NCBI GenBank assembly: GCA_028284005.1
Contig: JANQSO010000007.1
Location: forward strand, 496,001 to 560,000
DNA from: Flavobacteriaceae bacterium
GTDB lineage: Bacteria; Bacteroidota; Bacteroidia; Flavobacteriales; Flavobacteriaceae
Length of the DNA stretch: 64,000 nucleotides
Direction: 5' to 3'
The notes under the pieces are model-generated. The model was not told the DNA's origin, ran no database searches, and was given only the letters and a program-made list of their open reading frames with translations. Both the position numbers and the translations under genes were made by a program. Numbering within the stretch: the first letter of the stretch is position 1; every line of letters starts with the position of its first letter. Of this stretch, positions 1-6,698 are shown piece after piece.

Positions 1-1013
1 TATCCAACCCTGGACAAACGTGTTATTGCTTCCTCTTCTTTGCCCGGATAGGTTATTAATAGTATTTCCTGTTTTACATCCGGGATCATTTCTCCAACCC
101 ACATAGCAAAATTGCCGTTAAGTCCAATGTTGATGGAATTGGGGATATATCCTTTTGCAAAATCTTCAGGGTCCCGCGTATCGAGCATTAATGCCTGGGT
201 TTCGTTAGCTGCCATTTCAAAGGCCTCCGGTGATAAAGGCTTTTCCCCTCTTTCCATGATAGTATCCAAACTCTCATAACCTTTTATATTCAATAATACA
301 TTTTGAGGAAAGTAGCCGGGAGGAGGAGTAAGTCCTGTTAACAGCTCCGTGATAAATTCTTCTTTGGTCATATCGGGCCTTAAAGCATAATTCACTTTCT
401 TCTGATGCCCCAACGTGTCTGTAGTTTCCTTACTCATCATTTTTCCACAGGCGGATCCTGCTCCGTGATTTGGATATACGATCAGGTCGTCACTTAAAGG
501 CATTATCTTATTTCTAAGAGAATCATACAGGTGTCCGGCCAATTTTTTTTCTGTAAGTTCGGAAACTACATGCTGTGCCAGATCCGGCCTTCCCACATCA
601 CCAATAAACAAGGTGTCTCCGGTAATAATACCATGCTCCTGGCCATCTTCATCTATTAGAAGGTAGGTAGTACTCTCCATGGTATGGCCGGGTGTATGGA
701 TCGCTTTTATCTTATAGTCGCCAATTTCAAAAACTTGATCGTCTTTTGCTATGACTGCATCATAACCGGGCTTTGCAGTAGGGCCAAATACAATCTTTGC
801 TCCTGTCTTTTTTTGAAGGTCCAGATGGCCACTTACAAAGTCTGCATGAAAATGGGTTTCAAAGACATATTTGATCTTTGCATTGTCCCTTTCAGCACGG
901 TCTATATAAGGCTGTACTTCTCTAAGTGGGTCAAAAATTGCCGCTTCCCCTTTATTTTCAATATAATATGCTGCGTGAGCTAAGCATCCGGTATATATTT
1001 GTTCTATCTTCAT
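1..1013 (-). CDS. MBL-fold hydrolase with rhodanese domain, partial (persulfide dioxygenase-like)
   Basis: The frame is open from an ATG at 1011-1013 to the left edge, about 337 codons, so the C-terminus lies outside the window. The N-terminal half is a metallo-beta-lactamase fold with the metal motif THFHAD (H54, H56, D58) and later TPGHT and GDTLF motifs. The second half begins a rhodanese domain (LDTRDPEDF) whose loop reads TYPGKEEE, with no active-site Cys; proteins of this layout usually have a second rhodanese domain, which would be off-window. The family oxidises glutathione or CoA persulfides, or binds sulfane sulfur. The neighbouring exporter gene and shared operator support a sulfide or persulfide detoxification role. 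Exact substrate is inference. Confidence 0.85.
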   Translation of the reverse strand, partial: MKIEQIYTGCLAHAAYYIENKGEAAIFDPLREVQPYIDRAERDNAKIKYVFETHFHADFVSGHLDLQKKTGAKIVFGPTAKPGYDAVIAKDDQVFEIGDYKIKAIHTPGHTMESTTYLLIDEDGQEHGIITGDTLFIGDVGRPDLAQHVVSELTEKKLAGHLYDSLRNKIMPLSDDLIVYPNHGAGSACGKMMSKETTDTLGHQKKVNYALRPDMTKEEFITELLTGLTPPPGYFPQNVLLNIKGYESLDTIMERGEKPLSPEAFEMAANETQALMLDTRDPEDFAKGYIPNSINIGLNGNFAMWVGEMIPDVKQEILLITYPGKEEEAITRLSRVG

Positions 1014-1042
1014 ATCAAATCTATTGTGATCAATTATGAGTA

Positions 1043-1087
1043 CAAAAATACAACAGTCCCAAGGAGTTTTCAGTAACTTTAGTTACA
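1043..1087 (-). promoter_or_regulatory. Promoter and Crp/Fnr-type operator of the MBL/rhodanese gene
   Basis: On the minus strand a TATTTTTG -7 box (1043-1050) fits the Bacteroidota consensus TAnnTTTG. Upstream, at 1072-1087, is AGTAAC-TTTA-GTTACA, a palindrome of two 6-base arms around 4 bases. The gap between operator and -7 box is 21 nt, so the operator is centred near -43, the class II activator position. The same layout recurs before the exporter gene and the peroxiredoxin gene. Confidence 0.65.
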
Positions 1088-1093
1088 TAAATT

Positions 1094-1894
1094 TTATTTT
1101 GTGAATTCTCTAATAATAATGTAGATACCCATAACCAAAATAAACCATCCAAAGCCTTTTTTCAGCTTTTTTCCGTTGATAAACTTGTTTAACCAGACAC
1201 CAATAAAAATACCGGCTACGGACAAGGAAGAGAAACTTAGAAGGAAAAACCAATCTATTTTCATATTCTCTATATCGCCAATAAATCCAATTAGAGATTT
1301 AATTGCTATAATGAGCAAAGAAGTAGCAATTGCCTTCTTTATAGGCAATTTTGCCAGGAGAACCAAAGCCGGAATGATCAAAAAGCCTCCTCCGGCACCA
1401 ACAATACCGGTAAGTAAGCCCACTCCCAATCCTTCAATGATAATTAACGGATAATTATACTTTACATCAACGGTTTCTTCCGGGTCTTTAGATTTTGACC
1501 AGATCATGGATAAAGAGGCCAAAAGCATGATGATCCCAAAAAACACCATAATTCCAACATTCTTTGTAACCAAATTATCACCTATATAGAATAATTCTTC
1601 AGGAATTGCAGGAACAATAAATTTTCTGGTAGCATATACCGCGATAAAGGCAGGAATAGAAAATACAATGGCTGTTTTAAAATCTACCAGCCCCTTCTTC
1701 ATATTTTGAAAAGCACCTACCAAAGCAGAAACTCCTACAACAAATAAGGAATAAGCAGTAGCTGTTACAGGATTAATATATAAAAGATATACAAAGATTG
1801 GTACAGTTAATATGGAACCTCCACCGCCTATAAGTCCTAAGATGATACCTATTATCAAGGCTGCAACGTACCCTAATACTTCTGTTATTTCCAC
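1094..1894 (-). CDS. Sulfite exporter TauE/SafE family permease
   Basis: A 266-residue polytopic inner-membrane protein with about eight hydrophobic segments. It has the internal duplication of the TSUP family: the Gly-rich motif GLIGGGGS near residues 20-27 repeats as GIVGAGGG near 163-170. TSUP proteins move sulfur anions such as sulfite or thiosulfate, or organosulfonates. It lies between a persulfide-type MBL gene and a Crp/Fnr gene on the same strand, and has its own copy of the shared operator, so export of oxidised sulfur made by the MBL enzyme is a reasonable inference. The transported anion cannot be read from sequence. Confidence 0.87.
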   Translation of the reverse strand: MEITEVLGYVAALIIGIILGLIGGGGSILTVPIFVYLLYINPVTATAYSLFVVGVSALVGAFQNMKKGLVDFKTAIVFSIPAFIAVYATRKFIVPAIPEELFYIGDNLVTKNVGIMVFFGIIMLLASLSMIWSKSKDPEETVDVKYNYPLIIIEGLGVGLLTGIVGAGGGFLIIPALVLLAKLPIKKAIATSLLIIAIKSLIGFIGDIENMKIDWFFLLSFSSLSVAGIFIGVWLNKFINGKKLKKGFGWFILVMGIYIIIREFTK

Positions 1895-1918
1895 TATCTA
1901 TTGTTTGCTTTTCTTTGT

Positions 1919-1963
1919 CAAAAATATTTGGCAAGATACTATAAAGATGTAACTAATGTTACA
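1919..1963 (-). promoter_or_regulatory. Promoter and Crp/Fnr-type operator of the TauE-like gene
   Basis: The minus strand carries TATTTTTG (1919-1926) as -7 box. At 1948-1963 there is a perfect palindrome TGTAAC-TAAT-GTTACA. The gap between them is 21 nt, exactly as at the MBL gene. The operator sits in the 78-nt gap between the crp-like gene and the exporter. Confidence 0.7.
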
Positions 1964-1972
1964 AAAAAATAA

Positions 1973-2605
1973 TTATAGAGAAATAATTTTAATATTATTT
2001 CTGTGAAGCTCTATTTTTCCTAGTAGTTCGAACCTTTTCAATAATCGTGAAATCACAACTCTCGAAGTATGAAGCTCATACGCGATCTCCTGATGTGTAC
2101 TATGAACCGTTGTACTTTTTGTGACATTTACTTTATCGCGAAGGTATTTTAACAGTCGTTCGTCCATATTCAAAAAAGCGATACTGTCTATTATTTCCAG
2201 TAATTCATTGAAACGATTGTGATAGCTTTCAAAAACAAAGTTTCTCCAGCTTTTATATTTACCGGTCCATTCTTCCATTTTTTGTACCGGTATCATTATA
2301 AGTTCGGTATCTAATTCGGCCACAGCCCTTATCTCACTTTTGGTCTGCCCCATACAACATGTCATCGTCATGGCACAAGTATCCCCGCGTTCCAAAAAGT
2401 AAAGTAACAATTCGTCACCGTCATTATCTTCCCTCAATACCTTTATAGCACCGGAGATCAATAAAGGTACGGACCTTACGTAATCTCCAATTTCTATCAA
2501 TTTGTAGCCTTCAGCAACATCCTTAAAAATACCAACCTGGCTTATTTCCTGAAGCAGGCCCTCTTCAAAAAGATCTCCGTAATTTTCCCTAAGTTCTTTA
2601 AGCAT
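1973..2605 (-). CDS. Crp/Fnr family transcriptional regulator
   Basis: A 210-residue regulator with an N-terminal cyclic-nucleotide-type beta-roll (about 25-140), a dimerisation helix, and a C-terminal winged helix-turn-helix (helix-turn-helix at about 170-193). The recognition helix reads SRVVISR: the two Arg used by E. coli CRP (R182, R187 here) are kept, while the Glu that reads the G of TGTGA is Val183. This fits an altered half-site. The sensor pocket contains C77 and a C83-C84 pair, which could sense thiols or persulfides; that is inference. It lies 5 nt from the next gene upstream (2611) and next to the sulfur genes, so it is the best candidate for binding the shared operators. Confidence 0.88.
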   Translation of the reverse strand: MLKELRENYGDLFEEGLLQEISQVGIFKDVAEGYKLIEIGDYVRSVPLLISGAIKVLREDNDGDELLLYFLERGDTCAMTMTCCMGQTKSEIRAVAELDTELIMIPVQKMEEWTGKYKSWRNFVFESYHNRFNELLEIIDSIAFLNMDERLLKYLRDKVNVTKSTTVHSTHQEIAYELHTSRVVISRLLKRFELLGKIELHRNNIKIISL

Positions 2606-2610
2606 TGGTC

Positions 2611-3714
2611 TTATCTATATAATTTGTTTGTGTTATACTTCATATCGGTTATCTCTACCCTGAGCCAGTTAAAATCTCCCTCTGCCAGCTTCCAGGTAAC
2701 ATCACATTTATAGGGCAAGCTAAAATTTTCAAATTCTTTATATGCTTTAGCCTCAATATACCACTTTTCCAGCTTTGCATCTTCACCCCCTCCATAGTAG
2801 CGATCTGCTTGAAAAGCAATAAATTTTCCTTCTTCCGAAAACGTATAAACTCCCGAAACACTTTTACCGTTTAGCACCAATGTTGCCTTTGCCGAAGTTG
2901 CATCCAATTGTTCCCAAGTTACATATTTGTTTAATGCCGCTGAGGGAAACCAACACATTTCACCTAAAAACCGAAGCATGGTTCCTGTATTTATCTTTTC
3001 GCTGGGTTTTTCTACTGCCACCGGAATTATCGAAGCTAATTTAATGAGCATCTCTCCTTTTCCATTTTTAAGTTTATCGCGCCCTTTCAATGTAAATAAC
3101 GGATTGGCATCAACAGTAGTACTCCAAACAAAGGAAGGGTCACTAACGTCAAAATACTGTTGTGCGGTAAAAGACATCCATTTACTTTCCGGTTTTGTTC
3201 TCATCTCTCCTTTTTGTTTCAACCGGACTGAGACCACTTTATCATTACCAACTACATTGGAATATAGCATCCACTTCTGAATTATTATAGGCACACCGGA
3301 AATATCTTTCATTTCTAAAGTTTCAGGAACCTCAATACTGATTTCCTGTAATAAGACGCCGGATTCTTCCTGAATCATCTTAGTAAATCTTTGACCTGCA
3401 AAGGCCTGTATTGCAACTACGAAAATAATTATGTTTGCAAAAGTCCCGTATTTCGCATCTTGCCAATACAGTAGTATCAATACTTGTGAAATGATCACAG
3501 AAATCATTGCAAGTAAAGGCCAATTTTCTTTTTTCATTACGAACAATAGAGCGGTAGCCAGAAAAAGAAGCATTGCAAACAACCAAACCAATCCCATAGG
3601 TTTTGTAATATTTTTGGTAAGCTGACTTATTTGAGTTATCTCAAATGCTTTTACAAAACCCATTGTATGGATCAATCCATGAAATAAAAGTAAAACAACA
3701 AACAGGTATTTCAT
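2611..3714 (-). CDS. Membrane protein with DUF6544-like C-terminal domain
   Basis: A 367-residue protein. The first roughly 110 residues hold three to four hydrophobic helices; the rest is a soluble, beta-rich domain with motifs such as WMLYSNVVG and MLRFLGEMCWFPSAALN. This matches proteins I know as DUF6544 in Bacteroidota and Actinobacteria, whose function is unknown. It sits 5 nt upstream of the Crp/Fnr gene and 11 nt downstream of an outer-membrane barrel gene, all on one strand, so these three probably form one transcript. The family name is from memory of the motif pattern, not a search. Confidence 0.65.
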   Translation of the reverse strand: MKYLFVVLLLFHGLIHTMGFVKAFEITQISQLTKNITKPMGLVWLFAMLLFLATALLFVMKKENWPLLAMISVIISQVLILLYWQDAKYGTFANIIIFVVAIQAFAGQRFTKMIQEESGVLLQEISIEVPETLEMKDISGVPIIIQKWMLYSNVVGNDKVVSVRLKQKGEMRTKPESKWMSFTAQQYFDVSDPSFVWSTTVDANPLFTLKGRDKLKNGKGEMLIKLASIIPVAVEKPSEKINTGTMLRFLGEMCWFPSAALNKYVTWEQLDATSAKATLVLNGKSVSGVYTFSEEGKFIAFQADRYYGGGEDAKLEKWYIEAKAYKEFENFSLPYKCDVTWKLAEGDFNWLRVEITDMKYNTNKLYR

Positions 3715-3725
3715 CTTTGTAATAT

Positions 3726-4304
3726 CTAGAACCTGACAGATAATCCAACCCCAAAACCAATATAACTAAGTGATACTTCACTACCTGTATTTTCCAGGTT
3801 CCTTTCAAGGGATCTGTAACGTATTTCCGGCCGTAAACTCCAGTTGTCTACAAACTCATAGGCTATACCTCCTCCCAATTGCCAGCCAAAACCGCGGTCC
3901 GTATCTACAACCGTATCATCGGTATTATTCTCTAATTTTATGTGATTATAAACCGCTCCTGCATTTAAGAAATAGGATATTGGAGGTTTACTTACAGGCA
4001 GTTTAAGCTCGGCACCAAATGTATAACCGCTTTCCTGAACATCAATTTTAGGGTCATTAGGAGATGTCTCCTTTACATTGAATTGATTCCAACCCCAGCC
4101 TGCATAAGCAGAAAGGTGTGGCATTACATAATAGGATGCCTTCAATTCGAAGCCAAATCCTGCTGTTAGGTCTGATCCGTCAATAGCTTTGGTTGGAAAA
4201 TTGATCCCCGGCCTGAATTCCACAGACCATTTTTCCTGGGAAAACGTAGTTGTAGCGAATAAGATCACAACTAAAAACCTTATAGTTACTTTAAAAGTTT
4301 TCAT
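3726..4304 (-). CDS. Small outer-membrane beta-barrel protein
   Basis: A 192-residue protein with an N-terminal signal peptide (hydrophobic core about 7-20, cleavage likely after TTFS) followed by alternating amphipathic strands and a terminal aromatic residue (GVGLSVRF). This is typical of eight-stranded OmpA/OmpW-type barrels in the outer membrane. The sequence ends shortly after the last strand, so there is no peptidoglycan-binding domain. It heads the presumed operon with the DUF6544-like gene and the Crp/Fnr gene. Ligand or pore function is unknown. Confidence 0.8.
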   Translation of the reverse strand: MKTFKVTIRFLVVILFATTTFSQEKWSVEFRPGINFPTKAIDGSDLTAGFGFELKASYYVMPHLSAYAGWGWNQFNVKETSPNDPKIDVQESGYTFGAELKLPVSKPPISYFLNAGAVYNHIKLENNTDDTVVDTDRGFGWQLGGGIAYEFVDNWSLRPEIRYRSLERNLENTGSEVSLSYIGFGVGLSVRF

Positions 4305-4324
4305 AACAAGAATTTAATGAACAT

Positions 4325-4367
4325 CTAAGGTATTGAAGAATTATACCGATAAAAATGACAATCATCA
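4325..4367 (-). promoter_or_regulatory. Putative promoter and Crp/Fnr-type site of the barrel/DUF6544/crp operon
   Basis: A TGA-N6-TCA element lies at 4356-4367. On the minus strand TACCTTAG (4325-4332) matches TAnnTTTG with one mismatch. Operator centre to box edge is 29.5 bp, the same as at the MBL and TauE promoters. The box is imperfect, so this is weaker than those two. Confidence 0.4.
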
Positions 4368-4390
4368 CTTTTCAAAAAGCCCATTAAATA

Positions 4391-4433
4391 TGACAAATCT
4401 CATTTTACAATTCATCTATAAACGGTACTTTCC
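4391..4433 (+). promoter_or_regulatory. Possible distal promoter module upstream of the peroxiredoxin gene
   Basis: TGACAAATCTCA (4391-4402) is a TGA-N6-TCA element. At the standard 29.5 bp from its centre stands TACTTTCC (4426-4433), a degenerate -7 box. The block resembles the patatin upstream block at 5843-5887 (both TGACAAAT, then TCATTTT, then CGGTAC), which suggests common origin or common regulation. Confidence 0.3.
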
Positions 4434-4458
4434 AGCCCAATTAACAGATAGCCATATA

Positions 4459-4503
4459 TGTAACATAAGTTGCTGAAATAGAATAGCACTATCGTTAATT
4501 TTG
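4459..4503 (+). promoter_or_regulatory. Promoter and Crp/Fnr-type operator of the peroxiredoxin gene
   Basis: TAATTTTG (4496-4503) is a consensus -7 box 29 nt before the ATG. TGTAAC-ATAA-GTTGCT (4459-4474) is a palindrome with a full left arm and a right arm matching at 4 of 6 positions; it overlaps a TTG at 4470-4472 that can serve as the -33 element. Operator and box are 21 nt apart, identical to the MBL and TauE promoters. Confidence 0.55.
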
Positions 4504-4532
4504 CTAAGAAATAAACAATAAAATAAAAAGTT

Positions 4533-5198
4533 ATGGAAACTATAGATAATGAGATGAACATAATTCCTAGAATAGGCGATGATGCTCCTGACTTTACTGC
4601 AATCACTACACACGGTAAGCTGAATTTTTCTGAATTTGCCAATGGAAAATGGGTTGTTCTGTTTTCACATCCGGCCGACTTCACACCGGTGTGTACAACC
4701 GAGTTAAGTGGTTTTGCAGAAAGAAAAAATGAGTTTGAAGCTCTTAACACAAAGCTTATGGGCCTAAGTATTGACAGTATACATTCACATTTGGCATGGG
4801 TAAACAATGTAAAAGAAAAGACCAATGTATACCTGGATTTTCCCATCATAGCAGATATAGATATGAAGGTTGCCAAATTATACGGCATGCTACAACCCAA
4901 TGAAAGTGAAACCGCAGCCGTAAGGGCCGTGTTCTTTATTGACCCTTTTTTAAAGATCAGGTTGATCATGTACTACCCGCTAAATGTCGGGCGTAATATG
5001 GATGAGATCCTTAGAGCTTTAGAAGCGCTGCAAACCTCAGATAAACATAAGGTGGCTTTACCGTTAAATTGGAAAAAAGGTAATAAAGTAATTGTTCCTC
5101 CTCCTAAGACTCTAGCCGAAATGGAGGACAGAATAGAAAATACTTCTTATGAGAAAGTAGATTTCTATCTCGCAAAAAAAGAACTGGAATTGGATTAA
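4533..5198 (+). CDS. 1-Cys peroxiredoxin (Prx6-like)
   Basis: A 221-residue thioredoxin-fold peroxidase. The peroxidatic motif HPADFTPVCTTE places the active Cys at residue 54; there is no other Cys in the protein, so it is a 1-Cys type that needs an outside thiol for recycling. The C-terminal arm (about 165-221, with LPLNWKKG and PPP motifs) is the usual dimerisation extension of the Prx6 group. It reduces hydrogen peroxide and organic peroxides in the cytoplasm. It lies in the sulfur/redox block and carries a promoter with the same operator geometry as the persulfide genes, so co-regulation is likely. Confidence 0.92.
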   Translation: METIDNEMNIIPRIGDDAPDFTAITTHGKLNFSEFANGKWVVLFSHPADFTPVCTTELSGFAERKNEFEALNTKLMGLSIDSIHSHLAWVNNVKEKTNVYLDFPIIADIDMKVAKLYGMLQPNESETAAVRAVFFIDPFLKIRLIMYYPLNVGRNMDEILRALEALQTSDKHKVALPLNWKKGNKVIVPPPKTLAEMEDRIENTSYEKVDFYLAKKELELD

Positions 5199-5223
5199 TT
5201 CCTGTTATATTAGTTGGTTAGTT

Positions 5224-5260
5224 GCTGGCAGTTATTAAATGACTGCCAGCTTCTTTATTT
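5224..5260 (+). terminator. Rho-independent terminator after the peroxiredoxin gene
   Basis: GCTGGCAGT (5224-5232) pairs perfectly with ACTGCCAGC (5242-5250) around a 9-nt loop and is followed by a T-rich run (TTCTTTATTTT). It also lies at the 3' end of the convergent small membrane gene. Confidence 0.8.
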
Positions 5261-5646
5261 TAGTATGGAACTATCTGGTAGCCTACATTCAGTAAGAAGA
5301 CTCCAACTAAAAATAAGAGTACGTAAATAACCTGGACCAGTTTTATATTGATAAACTCAAGCCACTTTGTTATTTGCTTGGGAAATGTAAATAACATCAA
5401 CCCTTCGCCCAATGCCATCCAGCCTATGAGTGTTATTATAAGCCTCCAATCCGGTTCCCAGACATTATGAAAAAGAATATTGAGAAGCCCTATGACAATA
5501 GCCATAAAAGCAGCCAGTATAACAAATTTTTGATCTTTTAGATCTGCAAAAATTTGTTTGATGCGAGATGGGTTATAACTTAATATGAAGAAAAAGATCA
5601 ATAAGTACCAACCCCAGAACTTAGCTAAAAAAACAGAGGTGTCCAT
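5260..5646 (-). CDS. Small four-helix membrane protein of unknown function
   Basis: A 128-residue protein with four hydrophobic helices (about 10-25, 40-60, 68-88 and 100-122) and short loops. I do not recognise a named family with certainty. It is read divergently from the patatin gene, and its upstream region has a consensus -7 box and an Fnr-like palindrome, so it seems to belong to the same redox-responsive set as the peroxiredoxin. Confidence 0.7.
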   Translation of the reverse strand: MDTSVFLAKFWGWYLLIFFFILSYNPSRIKQIFADLKDQKFVILAAFMAIVIGLLNILFHNVWEPDWRLIITLIGWMALGEGLMLFTFPKQITKWLEFINIKLVQVIYVLLFLVGVFLLNVGYQIVPY

Positions 5647-5672
5647 TTTATGTGTTTTTAGGATTTACTTCT

Positions 5673-5716
5673 CAAATTTAACGGTGTTAAGTTTCTATTA
5701 ATATGATATTTATCAT
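5673..5716 (-). promoter_or_regulatory. Promoter and Fnr-like palindrome of the small membrane gene
   Basis: On the minus strand TAAATTTG (5673-5680) fits TAnnTTTG. A perfect palindrome ATGATA-TT-TATCAT lies at 5703-5716. Its centre is 29.5 bp from the -7 box edge, the same spacing as the other operators in the first 6 kb. Confidence 0.55.
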
Positions 5717-5732
5717 TATATGGGATTTGACC

Positions 5733-5819
5733 TCAGCTCTTACAATCACTCACGATAAGGATTTTGCCAATAAAACAGACAGGATCATTGAAATAGGAGA
5801 TGGGAGGATCATTCGATAA
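5733..5819 (+). pseudogene. Remnant of an ABC-transporter ATPase C-terminus
   Basis: In one frame the sequence reads SALTITHDKDF, then KTDRIIEIGDGRIIR, and a TAA stop at 5817-5819. This is the end of a LolD/MacB-type ABC ATPase: the H-loop Thr-His-Asp followed by the conserved terminal strand pattern DRIIEIGDGRI. Nothing upstream codes for Walker A, signature or Walker B motifs; the 5' side runs into the palindrome at 5703-5716. It is therefore a decayed or deletion-derived fragment lying between two divergent promoters. Upstream in-frame residues from an ATG at 5703 do not look like the family. Confidence 0.6.
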
Positions 5820-5844
5820 TTGCTTTTCGGAAAAAGAGCATAGC

Positions 5845-5887
5845 TGACAAATGTCATTTTCCATTTTATCATATTCCGGTACATTGA
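5845..5887 (+). promoter_or_regulatory. Putative promoter and Crp/Fnr-type site of the patatin gene
   Basis: TGACA-AA-TGTCA (5845-5856) is a palindrome. At 29.5 bp from its centre stands TACATTGA (5880-5887), a partial match to TAnnTTTG. The spacing equals that of the other operator/box pairs of this region, but the box is degenerate. Confidence 0.4.
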
Positions 5888-5915
5888 CCCTTCATTATTT
5901 TCTAGCAGATCTATC

Positions 5916-6698
5916 ATGAATATCGGCCTTACTTTATCGGGAGGCGGTATAAGAGGCGTTGCGCATATTGGAGTTATAAAAGCGCTGGAAGAATACGGCG
6001 TTTCTCCAACACATATTTCAGGAACGAGCTCTGGTGCCGTGATTGGCGCATTGTACGCCGGAGGATATTCATGGCAGAAAATACTCACTTTCTTTAAAGA
6101 CATTCCCATATTTCATATTAAAAGGTACGCTTATAACAAACCGGGATTCATCGATACCACCAAGTTCTACGAGGATTTTAAAGAATTTTTTCCGGAAGAT
6201 GATTTTGGTGTTCTCAAAAAACACCTCTTTATTACGGCAACCAATGTACTGGATGGAAGTTTAAAGGTTTTCCATGAAGGCCGGTTAATTAAACCTATAT
6301 TGGCTTCAGCTTCTTTTCCGGGGGTATTCACCCCCATGGAAATTGACAACAATTATTATATCGATGGCGGTTTGCTCAATGATTTTCCAACGGACCTTTT
6401 ACAAGAAGACTGCGACAAAATTATTGGCGTATACGTCAATCCTCTTAAAAAGATAAAGATCGAATACTTAAAACATTCCTACCAGGTTGTCAATAGGGCT
6501 TATCAAATAGGTATGATACGTGAAGCGCTTTCAAAATTCAAGGACTGTGACCTATTGATCGTTCCAAACAGATTAGTGGATTTTGGAACATTTAGCATGA
6601 GCCATATCGATACCATATTTAATATTGGGTACAATGCTGGTGTTATCGCCTTAAAAAAACAAAAAAGCTTCGTGGAACAATACCAGCTATTTTCTTAA
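5916..6698 (+). CDS. Patatin-like phospholipase
   Basis: A 260-residue patatin hydrolase. The oxyanion motif SGGGIRG is at 8-14, the nucleophile motif GTSSG at 36-40 gives Ser38, and DGG at 150-152 gives the catalytic Asp150, so both members of the Ser-Asp dyad are present. There is no signal peptide, so a cytoplasmic or membrane-surface lipid acyl hydrolase (phospholipase A or lysophospholipase) is expected. Length is typical of the short bacterial RssA/YlbK-like type. Its end overlaps the convergent mlaD end by 12 nt. Confidence 0.9.
   Translation: MNIGLTLSGGGIRGVAHIGVIKALEEYGVSPTHISGTSSGAVIGALYAGGYSWQKILTFFKDIPIFHIKRYAYNKPGFIDTTKFYEDFKEFFPEDDFGVLKKHLFITATNVLDGSLKVFHEGRLIKPILASASFPGVFTPMEIDNNYYIDGGLLNDFPTDLLQEDCDKIIGVYVNPLKKIKIEYLKHSYQVVNRAYQIGMIREALSKFKDCDLLIVPNRLVDFGTFSMSHIDTIFNIGYNAGVIALKKQKSFVEQYQLFS

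Noticed and set aside
4412-4969. A 185-codon minus-strand frame opposite the peroxiredoxin gene
   Set aside because: It lies antisense to a clear peroxiredoxin with intact motifs and has no coding motif of its own.
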